A stretch of DNA of 64,000 nucleotides from Duganella dendranthematis (GCF_012849375.1 NZ_CP051684.1:6448001-6512000); one strand, 5' to 3'; numbered from the stretch's first letter, positions 34,372 through 43,940 are shown. The notes: generated by a model not told the origin, from the letters alone. Numbers and translations: made by a program.

Positions 34372-35775
34372 ATGTCACAGCTTGCGTATGCCGTCTCCGC
34401 CCCTGTCGTCGCCACCAGCGCCGCAGCGATTTACCGTTCACTTAACGCCGGGCCGCCGGACGATGCGGCGCTGGCCGATGCGCGCACCTTTTTGGGGCAG
34501 CGTCTGCAGGCCGCGCAACAGCTGCGTGACGACCTGCCGTCCGATCCGCAGCAGCTGGCGCCATGGATCGCCAGCCGCGCCTTCACCGTCGGCGTCGAAT
34601 ATCAGGCTTACCTGCAAGGCCGCCGTGACGGCGCGCCGCGCCGCTATTTCAGCAACCAGGCGCACGCGCTGCACTTCCTCAAGTATGCGGCGCCCACCAA
34701 GCTGGTGGACGGCGCCTGGCTGTATGGCCTGCTGGCACGCTGGGACGATCCCGACTTCCGCCCGTTGATCCAGACCTATCTGGAAGAACTGGGCGACGGC
34801 GTTCCGGAAAAGAATCACGTCCTGCTGTACAAAAAGCTGCTGGCCGCGCACGACTGCGAAGACTGGCAGCAGCTGCCGGACACCTATTTCGAACAGGGCG
34901 CGATCCAGCTCGCGCTGGCCTATGACGCGGAACGCTTCCTGCCCGAGATCATCGGCTACAACCTCGGTTACGAACAGCTGCCGCTGCACCTGCTAATCAC
35001 CGCCTATGAGCTGAATGAACTGGGCATCGACCCTTACTACTTCACGCTGCACATCACGGTGGACAACGGCAGCACCGGCCACGCGCACAAGGCGGTTCAG
35101 GCGCTGTTGCAGCTGTTGCCGCGCTTTGGCGACAGCGCCAGCGTGTGGCAGCGCGTGCAAAACGGCTATCGCCTCAACGACCTTGGCGCCTGCACCACCT
35201 CGATCATCGAAGGCTTCGACCTGCAGGAAGAGCTGGAAAATATCATGGCCGCCAAGGCTCATGCCGGCGCCAATATGCATTCCGACTACTGCCGCCTGGC
35301 CGGCCGCAGCATCAATCAATGGCTCAGCGATCCGCAGCAGATCCCGCAAATGCTGGCGGAACTGGAAAGCGCCGGCTGGATACAGCGCGGCCAGCCGCCG
35401 GAGAACAGCCGTTTCTGGCGCCTGATCCAGAGCGAACGCGCCGAGATGTTCGGCGTCTTCAGCGCCTACGAACAGCAGGTGCTGCGCGACTGGATCGTGA
35501 CGCCGGCGCGGGTGCCGAGCTTCCGCGCGCGCCAACGCTCGCTGGATTCGCTGGGCCTGCACCAGACGCCGCGCCACGGGGCCTTGCGCGGCATCGTGCG
35601 CCACCACGCCAACGATGACGACAGCAGCCCGCTGCGCCAGCTGGAACAGCAAGTCGCCACGCTAGGCAGCAAGCAGGCCGCCGTGCAGCTGCTGCAGACG
35701 CTGATGACACCCGCCCAGCATCACCGCCCACTGGGCCTGATGGCGACCCGCATGTACCGACAACTGATCGCCTGA
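34372..35775 (+). CDS. haem-oxygenase-like diiron-type (iron-containing redox) protein in the cyanophycin operon
   Basis: 467 residues, no signal peptide. The middle part matches the all-helical haem-oxygenase-like family often annotated as iron-containing redox enzyme. Candidate metal ligands occur in the expected order: Glu138/Glu139 and His149 (YLEELGDGVPEKNH), Glu213/Glu216 (AYELNELGID), then His227, Asp231 and His237 (FTLHITVDNGSTGH). Known members of this fold (UndA, BesC, SznF) oxidise fatty acids, lysine or arginine derivatives with O2. The C-terminal 150 residues look like an added helical domain. The gene ends one base before cphB and uses GGGAA before its ATG. A role in oxidising arginine, aspartate or a cyanophycin-derived peptide is possible but unproven. 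Confidence 0.75.
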   Translation: MSQLAYAVSAPVVATSAAAIYRSLNAGPPDDAALADARTFLGQRLQAAQQLRDDLPSDPQQLAPWIASRAFTVGVEYQAYLQGRRDGAPRRYFSNQAHALHFLKYAAPTKLVDGAWLYGLLARWDDPDFRPLIQTYLEELGDGVPEKNHVLLYKKLLAAHDCEDWQQLPDTYFEQGAIQLALAYDAERFLPEIIGYNLGYEQLPLHLLITAYELNELGIDPYYFTLHITVDNGSTGHAHKAVQALLQLLPRFGDSASVWQRVQNGYRLNDLGACTTSIIEGFDLQEELENIMAAKAHAGANMHSDYCRLAGRSINQWLSDPQQIPQMLAELESAGWIQRGQPPENSRFWRLIQSERAEMFGVFSAYEQQVLRDWIVTPARVPSFRARQRSLDSLGLHQTPRHGALRGIVRHHANDDDSSPLRQLEQQVATLGSKQAAVQLLQTLMTPAQHHRPLGLMATRMYRQLIA

Positions 35776-35776
35776 T

Positions 35777-36604
35777 ATGAACCAAACCGGTAGTTTAATG
35801 ATCATCGGCGGTAATGAAGACCGCACCGATAATAAGGATGTGCTGCAAAAATTCGTGGAACTGGCGGGCGGCCTGGATAGCCCGATCGTCGTCACCACGG
35901 CCGCCAGCACGGTGCCGGAGGACGTCTGGGAGATGTACCGCGTCGCCTTCGATGCACTCGGCGCCACCAATGTCACCCACGTGCGCATCGACAGCCGCGC
36001 CGATGCCGACGATGAGATGCTGGCGCTGCGGGTGGCCGAGGCGCGCGGCATCTTCATGACCGGCGGCGACCAGAAGCGCCTGATGGCCTTCATCGGCGGC
36101 ACCCAGATGGACCGCGCCATGCGCATGGCTTATCTGGAAAATGGCGCCTGCATCGCCGGCACGAGTGCCGGCGCATCCGGCTTGTGCACCCACATGCTGG
36201 CTGAGGGCAAGGCCGATCTCGCGCCTGAAAAAGGTGCGGTGCGGCTTGGGGCCGGCTTGGGCTATGTCACCCGCGTGATCATCGACCAGCACTTTTCGCA
36301 GCGTCATCGGCTGAACCGGCTGTTGAGCGTCATCGCGCAAAGCCCGTTCCTGCTGGGCGCCGGTATTGACGAAGACACAGCGCTGATCGTCAAGGACCAC
36401 GCCATCGAAGTGGCGGGCGCCGGCGGCGTGACGGTCGTCGATTGCCGCAACGCCGTCACCACCATTGCCGACATCGCGCGCGGGGAAGTACCGCAAATGC
36501 AGGACGTGCGGTTGCACCTGCTGCCGTCCGGCTCCCGCTTTACCAGCCCCGCAGCAGGCGGCGCGCTGGCAGATTTCATCCAATATTTAACCGACAGGAC
36601 CTGA
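35777..36604 (+). CDS. cphB: cyanophycinase
   Basis: 275 residues, the usual size of intracellular CphB. It is a peptidase S51 fold with nucleophile elbow GTSAGAS (Ser130) and the surrounding MTGGDQKRLM and IIDQHFSQRHRLNRL segments that hold the substrate and catalytic His. The family marker GIDEDTALIV is also present. It cuts cyanophycin into beta-Asp-Arg dipeptides. There is no signal peptide, so it acts on the organism's own granules rather than on external polymer. It is one base from the diiron-type gene and four from cphA, so synthesis and breakdown genes share a transcript. Confidence 0.96.
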   Translation: MNQTGSLMIIGGNEDRTDNKDVLQKFVELAGGLDSPIVVTTAASTVPEDVWEMYRVAFDALGATNVTHVRIDSRADADDEMLALRVAEARGIFMTGGDQKRLMAFIGGTQMDRAMRMAYLENGACIAGTSAGASGLCTHMLAEGKADLAPEKGAVRLGAGLGYVTRVIIDQHFSQRHRLNRLLSVIAQSPFLLGAGIDEDTALIVKDHAIEVAGAGGVTVVDCRNAVTTIADIARGEVPQMQDVRLHLLPSGSRFTSPAAGGALADFIQYLTDRT

Positions 36605-36608
36605 TCGC

Positions 36609-39260
36609 ATGAACATCGTCAAACAGCACGTACTCCGTGGCCCGAATCTGTATTCCAACCAGCCTTGCCTGCTGAGTATCATCGACCTGCAAGCACTGCG
36701 CGACCGCACCAGCACCAGCATCGACGGCTTTAACCAGCAGCTGCTGGAACTGCTGCCGTCGCTGTACGATCATCGCTGCTCGGTGGGCCAATACGGCGGC
36801 TTTGTGCAAGCCCTGAACAACGGCGCCAATCTGGCGCACGTGGTGGAACACGTGACGATCGCGCTGCAATGCCTGGCCGGCACCCCGACCTATCTGGGTC
36901 GCACGCATGAAGTGCAGGACGCACCTGGCCAGTACCGCGTGGTATGTTCGTATGAATCGGAGCACGTCGCGATTGACGCCTGCGACCTCGCCATGTCGCT
37001 GGTGCGTGGTCTGGCCACCGGCGCGCAGGGCCTGGCGCAGCAACTGGAAGCCGGCGTCGCCGCACTGCGCGATACCGCCGAACAGCACGCGATCGGCACC
37101 AGTACCGGCGCCATTCTGCGCTCGGCGATCCGCCAGGGCATTCCGTATCAGCGCCTGACCGACGACGCCAATATGTTTCTGCTCGGCTGGGGCGCACAAC
37201 AAAAGCGACTGCAAGCCACCATCACCGGCGACACCGGCCACATCGCCGTCAGCATCGCCTCGGACAAGCAGCTGACCAAGGCGCTGCTGGAGGAAGCCGG
37301 CGTACCAGTGCCGGAAGGCGTCAGCGTGCGCACGCTGGAACAGGCGCTGCGCGCCGCCAGCGAACTGGAAGGCCTGGTCACCGTCAAGCCACTGGACGGC
37401 AACCACGGCCGCGGTGTCACCACCCGCTGCGGCACGCCGGATGAAGTGCAACTGGCGTTTGAGCGCGCGCGCGAACATGGCCGCACCATCATCATTGAAC
37501 GCTACATTCCGGGCGATGACTACCGCATCCTGGTGGCCGGCGAACGCGTGGTGGCCGCCGCTCTGCGCCGTCCAGCCGCCGTGATTGGCGACGGCGAATC
37601 GACCGTGCGCCAGCTGGTGGAGCAGGAAAACCGTAACCCGGCACGTGGCGAGGGCCACACCAATATCCTCACCCGCATTCCGCTGGACGGCCATGCCGAA
37701 ACCACACTGGCGGCGCAGAACCTGAACTTCGACAGTGTGCCGGAAAGTGGCCGCCGCGTGGTCATGCGCGGCAACGCCAACCTGTCCAGCGGCGGCACTG
37801 CCGAAGACGTAACCGGCAAGCTGCCGCCGGAAACGCTGGACATGTGCGTGCGCGCCGCCCGCAAAATCGGCCTGGACGTCGCCGGCATCGACTTGGTATG
37901 CGCGGACATTTCGCAGGTGCTGGACGGCCGCAATGGCGCGGTCATCGAGATCAACGCCGCGCCGGGGATCCGCATGCATGAATATCCCAGTGCCGGCGTG
38001 CCGCGCGACGCCGGCGCCGCCATCGTCGAGTCCATGTTCGGCAATGAGGACGGCCGCATCCCCGTGATCGCGGTCACCGGCACCAACGGCAAGACCACCA
38101 CCACGCTGATGATCGAGCACACGCTGCGTCAGGCCGGCATTGCCACCGGCTGCACCACCAGCGAAGGGGTCTACATCAACGGTTCGACGGTCAAGCGCGG
38201 CGATTGCAGCGGCTACTGGTCGGCACGCACCGTGCTGTCGGCGCCGGAAGTGGAATTCGCGGTGCTGGAAACGGCGCGCGGCGGCATCCTGAAACGCGGC
38301 CTGGCGTTCGACCGTTGCGACGTCTCGGTGCTGTTGAACGTCAGCGAAGACCATATCGGCCTGGAAGGCGTGGAAACGCTGGAAGACCTGGCGGCCGTCA
38401 AGGGCGTGGTGCTGCAAGCCGCCTCGCGCGCTGTGGTGCTGAATGCGGAAGATGCGCGCTGCTGCGCCATCGGCGCCGGCCTGGACGAAAAAGTGGAACG
38501 CATCTACTTCAGCTGTGACGCCCAGCATCCGGCGCTGCTGGAGCACGTGCAGGCCGGCGGCCGCGCAACCTGGCTGGAAGATGGCGCGTTGATGGCCTCC
38601 GATAGCGACGGTCAGCGCCATGTGCTGCTGGATGCCGCCGAGATGCCGTCCACGCTGGGCGGCTGCGCGCGCCACAACATCGCCAACGGTCTGGCGGCGG
38701 CAGCGGCGCTGATGGCCAGCGACCTGGGTAACGGCGCGATTGCCGCCGGCCTGCGCAGCTTTATCTCCGACGCGCGCCACAATCCGATGCGCGGCAATCT
38801 GTACGACGTCAACGGCGTGCGGGTCATCGTGGACTTTGCCCACAATCCGGCTGCTTTTGCAGCGCTGGCGTCCACCGCGCGCACCATGACACAAGGCCGC
38901 ACCGTGGCAGTGGTCACTTCGCCAGGCGATCGCCGCGAACGCGACTTCCAGCAGATCGGTCAGATCTGCGGCAGCGGCTTCGATACCACCGTATTTTATG
39001 AATGGCCGGCGGAACATCGCGGCCGTGAGGCCGGCCAGCGCGCCGCGATGATGCAATCGGCGGCACATGCCGCACGCGGCAACGAAAGTGGCGTGCTGCT
39101 GGAGGCCGATCCGGCGCAGGCTTTGCGTCTCGGCCTGTCGCAATGCCGCGCCGGCGATGTACTGGTCTATGCCTGCGGCTCGTCAGTGTCCGAACTGGTG
39201 GATGCGCTGCGGCCGGTCGATCCCGTCAGCGCGGCGCGCATCGACGCCACACTGGTCTAA
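36609..39260 (+). CDS. cphA: cyanophycin synthetase (full-length, CphA1 type)
   Basis: 883 residues with the three expected parts. An N-terminal domain (about 1-160) is followed by an ATP-grasp domain (about 215-475) with VTVKPLDGNHGRGVTTR, ERYIPGDDYRILV and the metal site IEINAAPGIRMHEYP. The Mur-ligase-like domain has the P-loop VTGTNGKTTTTLM near residue 490, plus ETARGGILKRGL, LNVSEDHIG and DFAHNPAAF. It builds the aspartate backbone and adds arginine side chains, using two ATP per Asp-Arg unit. Both active sites appear intact. A strong terminator follows. Confidence 0.97.
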   Translation: MNIVKQHVLRGPNLYSNQPCLLSIIDLQALRDRTSTSIDGFNQQLLELLPSLYDHRCSVGQYGGFVQALNNGANLAHVVEHVTIALQCLAGTPTYLGRTHEVQDAPGQYRVVCSYESEHVAIDACDLAMSLVRGLATGAQGLAQQLEAGVAALRDTAEQHAIGTSTGAILRSAIRQGIPYQRLTDDANMFLLGWGAQQKRLQATITGDTGHIAVSIASDKQLTKALLEEAGVPVPEGVSVRTLEQALRAASELEGLVTVKPLDGNHGRGVTTRCGTPDEVQLAFERAREHGRTIIIERYIPGDDYRILVAGERVVAAALRRPAAVIGDGESTVRQLVEQENRNPARGEGHTNILTRIPLDGHAETTLAAQNLNFDSVPESGRRVVMRGNANLSSGGTAEDVTGKLPPETLDMCVRAARKIGLDVAGIDLVCADISQVLDGRNGAVIEINAAPGIRMHEYPSAGVPRDAGAAIVESMFGNEDGRIPVIAVTGTNGKTTTTLMIEHTLRQAGIATGCTTSEGVYINGSTVKRGDCSGYWSARTVLSAPEVEFAVLETARGGILKRGLAFDRCDVSVLLNVSEDHIGLEGVETLEDLAAVKGVVLQAASRAVVLNAEDARCCAIGAGLDEKVERIYFSCDAQHPALLEHVQAGGRATWLEDGALMASDSDGQRHVLLDAAEMPSTLGGCARHNIANGLAAAAALMASDLGNGAIAAGLRSFISDARHNPMRGNLYDVNGVRVIVDFAHNPAAFAALASTARTMTQGRTVAVVTSPGDRRERDFQQIGQICGSGFDTTVFYEWPAEHRGREAGQRAAMMQSAAHAARGNESGVLLEADPAQALRLGLSQCRAGDVLVYACGSSVSELVDALRPVDPVSAARIDATLV

Positions 39261-39267
39261 GCCGAAG

Positions 39268-39299
39268 AAAAATGGCCCGCAACTGCGGGCCATTTTTTT
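39268..39299. terminator. bidirectional rho-independent terminator between the two synthetase genes
   Basis: A perfect stem (AAAAATGGCCCGC at 39268-39280 against GCGGGCCATTTTT at 39285-39297) closes a four-base AACT loop. A-runs and T-runs on the two sides give a U-tract on either strand. It ends the plus-strand cphA transcript and the convergent minus-strand transcript. Confidence 0.9.
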
Positions 39300-39312
39300 A
39301 GCTCATTTCACA

Positions 39313-41385
39313 TTACGTTGCGGGCGCCGCCTGCTGCGCCAACCGCGCCGCCGCCGGCGCATCAATAGTCCGAATGGCGTCAATCAGCGTCGCCACTTCG
39401 GTCCCGCATGCGAATACCAGCACGTCGCCTGGCCGGCAAGTCAGATATGCCTCCTGCACCGCTGCCGACGCCTGGTCGTACGTATGAATCGCAGCGCCGC
39501 CCGACGCACGCGCGCCGTCGGCGATGATCTGCGCTGCCTCGCCATGCGCGCGGCCGCGCGAAGCCGACTCGTAGACGAACAATTCATCGAAATGCGCAGC
39601 GCAGGTGGCGCCGGTGCGGGCCAGATCGGCATCCCGGCGGTCGCCGGGCGACGTCACCACCGCCAGCACGCGGCCTGGCGCCTGGCCAGTGGCCTTGCTC
39701 TGCCCCTGCCCCTGCGCCAGACCGCGCGCCAGCGTCGCCAGCGCCGCGTAAGCCGCTGAGTTATGTGCGTAATCCAGCACGATGGTCATTGCGCCCAGTT
39801 CAAACACATTCGACCGCAGGGGGTTGGTGGCTGCATTCGACTCGAAGCTTAACAGGCCGGCACTGATCTGCATCACCGTGAAACCGCTGGCCGCCAACGC
39901 CGCCGTCGCCGCCAGGCTGTTGGCGATGTTGTAGCGTGCCAGCCCGCCGCTGGTGGCAGGGATATGCGTGGCCGGCATCACGCGCTGACGCACCTGGCGC
40001 TGGCTCAACATGATGACCTCATTTTCCAGCCATACCGCGTCGCCACCCTGCGCCAGATGCGCTAGCACCACCGCGTTGTCCGGCTTCATGGAGAAATAGA
40101 CAGCGCGTGAACCCGGCGCCAACCGCGCCCGCGCGGCGACGCAGTGCGCATCATCGGCATTCAGCACGGCTGTATCGGCAGTGGTCACCACCAGCGACTT
40201 CACCCGCGCCAGTTGCTCCACCGTGTCGACGCCGTCCATGCCCAGATGGTCGTCCGAGACATTCAGCATCACGCCCACGCTGCAACGGTCGTACGCCAGG
40301 CCGCGCTTCAGCAGGCCGCCGCGCGCCGTTTCCAGCACGGCGAATTCGGTTTGCGGCGACGCCAGCACCGCGCGGTGGGACCAGTAGCCCGTGCAATCGC
40401 CTTCGCCGTACAAGTCGCCATCTATGGTAATGCCCTGCGTGCTGGCGCAGCCGGTGCGGAAGCCCGCCAGTTGTACCGCGTGCGCGATCATCAGCGTGGT
40501 GGTGGTTTTGCCGTTGGTGCCAGTGACGCCGATGACAGGTATCCGGCCTTTTGCCGGATCGGTGTGCAGCGCCCGCAATAGCGCGCGTTGCTCGTGGCTG
40601 GAAGGCGGCGCAGCCAGTACCGCGTCCACCTTCGGAGCGCGCCGGCCCGGCAGCAGATCAATTTGCGCATTGGTCAATCCCAGTGTGACGGCGGCGCGCC
40701 GGGCGACGCGACGCACCGCCGGATCGGCATGCTGTGCCTCGCCGTTAAGCACCTGTACGCGCAAGCGCTCGCCCGCCTGCCGTTGCGGAGCATGGAAATC
40801 CTCTGCCGGTACGTCAAGCTGCGCTTCGATCAGCAACGAGCGCATTAACTGGCGCTCCCGCAGCAAGGTATTGGTGAGCAGCCGGTTGTCGTCGTCGGCG
40901 TGCGCCAGATAACGCCACTGGCGCTGACCCCAGCCGAGGCGTAGCAAGCCGCCATGTTCGCTGATCCGCTGCACCGGAATGCCCAGCGTAGCGGCCTCGC
41001 GCAGCACCGCAAGTGCGGCTGGCGGCAGCTGCATTGATGCGGCCAGCGCGCGCAGCGACGCCACCGCCGCCGGCACATCGGGCGTTTCACCACGTTCGGT
41101 CGCAGCGATCAACTCCGCCGCAGCCGCCAGCGCAGCCTGGCCCAGATGCTCCACCGTGTACTCCACCACCACGCGCCAGCGCGCCGGCTCCACGTCCTCG
41201 TTCTTGTCCGCCAATTCGGCGTGCATAAACGCTACCGCTTCGCCGCAAGCCTGTTGCAGGAATCGCGCCGTGTAGGCCAGCTGGTGGCCGGCTTCCGCCA
41301 GGGGCGACTCAATCACTGCGACGATGCACGGCGTGGGACTGTAGAGATTCGCGCCGCGCAGCAGACGTTGTTGCAGTAACCGCAT
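39313..41385 (-). CDS. cphA': cyanophycin synthetase-like protein lacking most of the ATP-grasp domain
   Basis: 690 residues. The N-terminal domain (LLRGANLYSPTPCIVAVIE) and the complete Mur-ligase-like part (P-loop VTGTNGKTTTTLM near residue 280, ETARGGLLKRGLAYDR, LNVSDDHLG, LDYAHNSAAY) align with the full-length CphA in this window. The ATP-grasp region is cut to about 75 residues (roughly 195-270). Segments matching GLVTVKPLDGNHGRG through GDGESTV are absent, yet a short remnant (VRRVARRAAVTLGLTNAQIDLL) is kept. It could therefore still ligate arginine but not extend the aspartate chain. AAGGAGG precedes ATG 41385. The upstream methyltransferase ends two bases before that ATG. Confidence 0.9.
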   Translation of the reverse strand: MRLLQQRLLRGANLYSPTPCIVAVIESPLAEAGHQLAYTARFLQQACGEAVAFMHAELADKNEDVEPARWRVVVEYTVEHLGQAALAAAAELIAATERGETPDVPAAVASLRALAASMQLPPAALAVLREAATLGIPVQRISEHGGLLRLGWGQRQWRYLAHADDDNRLLTNTLLRERQLMRSLLIEAQLDVPAEDFHAPQRQAGERLRVQVLNGEAQHADPAVRRVARRAAVTLGLTNAQIDLLPGRRAPKVDAVLAAPPSSHEQRALLRALHTDPAKGRIPVIGVTGTNGKTTTTLMIAHAVQLAGFRTGCASTQGITIDGDLYGEGDCTGYWSHRAVLASPQTEFAVLETARGGLLKRGLAYDRCSVGVMLNVSDDHLGMDGVDTVEQLARVKSLVVTTADTAVLNADDAHCVAARARLAPGSRAVYFSMKPDNAVVLAHLAQGGDAVWLENEVIMLSQRQVRQRVMPATHIPATSGGLARYNIANSLAATAALAASGFTVMQISAGLLSFESNAATNPLRSNVFELGAMTIVLDYAHNSAAYAALATLARGLAQGQGQSKATGQAPGRVLAVVTSPGDRRDADLARTGATCAAHFDELFVYESASRGRAHGEAAQIIADGARASGGAAIHTYDQASAAVQEAYLTCRPGDVLVFACGTEVATLIDAIRTIDAPAAARLAQQAAPAT

Positions 41386-41387
41386 AC

Positions 41388-42341
41388 TCAGGCCTCCTTG
41401 CTCGCGACCAGCCACACTGCGGCGATGCGCTCAACGTCGGCATACCCCGTGGTCTCCAGTTCTTCGCCAAACACGTCGGGATCGATTTCTTCATAGGTCC
41501 AGCGCAGGCCTGCTTCTTCCAGCATCGCCGTAGCCTGCCGCAGGAACGCGTCTTCGCCATGTTCCATCGCCACGCCGGCATACAGCCATAGTGCGCCGCC
41601 ATGCGCAAGCCGCACAATCGCCGCCTGCACGATTTGCAGCGACAGGCCGGCGCCGAGCTTGCCGCCGCCGTGCCGGTATGCGCGCTCCGCCGCATCCAGC
41701 AGATACGGCGGATTGGCGACGATCAGGTCAAACAGGCCATCGACCTGCGTCAGCAAATTGCTGTGATGCGCGCTGGCGTTTTCCACGCCGGCCAAATGGA
41801 TATTGACGTCGGCCAGCGCCAGCGCGCGGTCGTTGATGTCGACCGCCAGCAGTTCTGCCTGCGGGAAGCGACGCGCCAGCGTAATGGCGCCAACGCCGCT
41901 GCCGCAGCCGATATCGACGATGCGTCGTACCGGCTCGGCCGCCGGCGCAGGTGTCTGCTCCATGGCACGCACAAAGCGGCAGGTGTCCGGTCCGAAGAAC
42001 ACCGCGTCCGCCTGCGTGGTGGGATAGGCTGAATGGAACAGCCACTCGCCGGCCAGTGTCGACATCCGCACGGTGCTGCGCAGCAGTCCATCCTGTTCCT
42101 CCAGCACGCCGGCGGCGCGCATGCAAGCCAGCAGTTCATCGTCGATGGCAGCTGCAGTAAAGGGCCGGCTCCAACCGAAAATGTCGCGCAAGGTTGCATG
42201 TTCCGGCGCAGAGGGACGCGCGAGCACGCGCGCTTGTGTGGCGGGCGTCACGGTGGTGAACTGGTATTTACGCGCGCGCAGTGCGGCGCCAAGCGCCAGC
42301 AACGCCTGATGTTGAACGGCAGTCAGAAACGGGGTGGTCAC
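41388..42341 (-). CDS. HemK-like class I methyltransferase coupled to the reduced cyanophycin synthetase
   Basis: 317 residues. The SAM-binding motif I is VDIGCGSGVGAITLA, and the catalytic motif NPPY is typical of enzymes that methylate amide or amine nitrogens. An N-terminal helical domain (about 1-120) precedes it. The GTG at 42341 was chosen because AGGAG lies six bases before it, inside a longer frame that begins with ATG 42374 but lacks a ribosome site. Its stop lies within the ribosome site region of the synthetase gene, so translation is coupled. The target could be a protein glutamine, as for HemK/PrmB, or an amino-acid or peptide linked to cyanophycin. This cannot be decided from sequence. 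Confidence 0.85.
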   Translation of the reverse strand: MTTPFLTAVQHQALLALGAALRARKYQFTTVTPATQARVLARPSAPEHATLRDIFGWSRPFTAAAIDDELLACMRAAGVLEEQDGLLRSTVRMSTLAGEWLFHSAYPTTQADAVFFGPDTCRFVRAMEQTPAPAAEPVRRIVDIGCGSGVGAITLARRFPQAELLAVDINDRALALADVNIHLAGVENASAHHSNLLTQVDGLFDLIVANPPYLLDAAERAYRHGGGKLGAGLSLQIVQAAIVRLAHGGALWLYAGVAMEHGEDAFLRQATAMLEEAGLRWTYEEIDPDVFGEELETTGYADVERIAAVWLVASKEA

Positions 42342-42419
42342 GAAGGCTCCTATGAAACCTTGATAGTGACGCACACCGGTGGCGGCTTGGGTGCGCTAGC
42401 GCACGTTGCAACGTAATCG

Positions 42420-43940
42420 CTACAGCACCTTGAGCGTGCGGATCAGATCACTCAGCCGATACGGCTTGGCGATCAGCTCAAAGTTGCCGATGTCCGGCAT
42501 CTGGTCGCCCAGCGCCGCCTTGACGTAACCCGAAGCCAGCACGATTTTTAGATCGGGCACTTCCTCGCGCGCGATCCTGCCCAATTCAACGCCACTCATC
42601 CCCGGCATGACCACATCGCTGAACAGGATGGAGATGCCGGGATTGAGGCGCAGGGTCTCCAGCGCCTGCATGCCGTTATCGGCCGACAGTACCTCGTAGC
42701 CCAGGTGCGTGAACAGGCTGATGGCGGTTTCCAGCACCTCGGGCTGATCGTCCACCAGCAGCACCTTCTCGGCCGCTCCCTTGGTGTCATTGATCGGCCC
42801 CTGCCGGCGCACGGCCGGGAAGTACATCGACACCGAGGTGCCCTCGCCCGGCTGCGATTCCAGCGTTAGCGCGCCCTGGCATTGCTGCATCAAGCCATAC
42901 ACCTGGCTCAGGCCAAGACCGGTGCCCTTGCCGATTTCCTTGGTGGTGAAAAACGGCTCGACCGCGCGCTTGATCACTTCCGGCGCCATGCCAACGCCGC
43001 GGTCCTTGACCATTACGCGCACGTAGCGGCCGGCCGGCAGCTGTTCGACCTGTGCCTCGGCCAGCGTGACGGCCGATAGGTCCATCAGCACTTCGCCACG
43101 GCCGTCCATCGCATCGCGCGCGTTGACCACGAGGTTGAGCAGCGCCGACTCGAACTGCGTCGGATCGAGCATGGCTTGCGGCAGATCGTTTTCCAGCTGC
43201 AGGTGCAGGCGCATGTCGTCCGGCAGCGCGCGCCGCAGCACCGACTCGAACGACCGGATCACGCGCGCGACGTCGTGCGGGTCCTGGCGCAAAGGCTGCT
43301 GGCGCGCGAAGGCCAGCAACTGCTGCGTCAACGAAGCGCCACGCTGGGCCGCGCGCGACATGGTGTCGATCGATTTGCTGTGCATCGCCGGATCGCGCGA
43401 CATGCGCAGCAGTTCCAGCCCGTTCATGATCACGTTCAGCAGGTTGTTGAAATCGTGCGCGATGCCGCCGGTGAGTTTGCCGATGGCTTCCAGCTTCTGC
43501 GACTGGAATAGCGCTTCGCGGGCGCGCTCCAGCTCTTCGGCGGCCACACGCCGTTCGGTGATGTCACGCGTGATCTTGGCGAAACCCAGCAGTTCGCCCG
43601 CCGGGTCCACAATCGGATCGATCACCACGCTGGCCCAGAAACGGCTGCCGTCCTTGCGCACGCGCCAGCCCTCGTCTTCGAACTTGCCGGTAGTACGCGC
43701 CAGTTCCAGCGCATACGCGGGACGGCCGGCGGCGCGGTCTTCCTCGGTATAGAACATCGAGAAGTGGCGGCCGACGATCTCCTCCGGCGGATAGCCCTTG
43801 AAGCGTTGCGCGCCGGCGTTCCAGGTGACCACCACGCCTTCGGGCGACAGCATGTAGATCGCGTAGTCGGTCACGCCCATAATGAACTGGCGGAACCGTT
43901 CTGCTTCTATCGCATCTACATTTGGCTGAACACTGTGCAT
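42420..43940 (-). CDS. hybrid PAS histidine kinase with receiver domain
   Basis: 506 residues, soluble. A PAS domain comes first (about 15-130, ITDYAIYMLSPEGVVVTWNAGAQRFKGYPPEEIVG) with a PAC segment. The HisKA region (EAIGKLTGGIAHDFNNLLNVI, phospho-His) and an HATPase_c domain (NLVVNARDAM, DRGVGMAPEV, GTGLGLSQVYG) follow. The C-terminal receiver has VLLVDDQPEV and Asp in ILFSDVVMPGMSG. ATG 43940 has GAGGAAG just before it. There is no membrane segment, so the PAS domain would sense an internal or redox signal. The output partner is not adjacent. The fusion-protein operon diverges 187 bp away. Confidence 0.93.
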   Translation of the reverse strand: MHSVQPNVDAIEAERFRQFIMGVTDYAIYMLSPEGVVVTWNAGAQRFKGYPPEEIVGRHFSMFYTEEDRAAGRPAYALELARTTGKFEDEGWRVRKDGSRFWASVVIDPIVDPAGELLGFAKITRDITERRVAAEELERAREALFQSQKLEAIGKLTGGIAHDFNNLLNVIMNGLELLRMSRDPAMHSKSIDTMSRAAQRGASLTQQLLAFARQQPLRQDPHDVARVIRSFESVLRRALPDDMRLHLQLENDLPQAMLDPTQFESALLNLVVNARDAMDGRGEVLMDLSAVTLAEAQVEQLPAGRYVRVMVKDRGVGMAPEVIKRAVEPFFTTKEIGKGTGLGLSQVYGLMQQCQGALTLESQPGEGTSVSMYFPAVRRQGPINDTKGAAEKVLLVDDQPEVLETAISLFTHLGYEVLSADNGMQALETLRLNPGISILFSDVVMPGMSGVELGRIAREEVPDLKIVLASGYVKAALGDQMPDIGNFELIAKPYRLSDLIRTLKVL

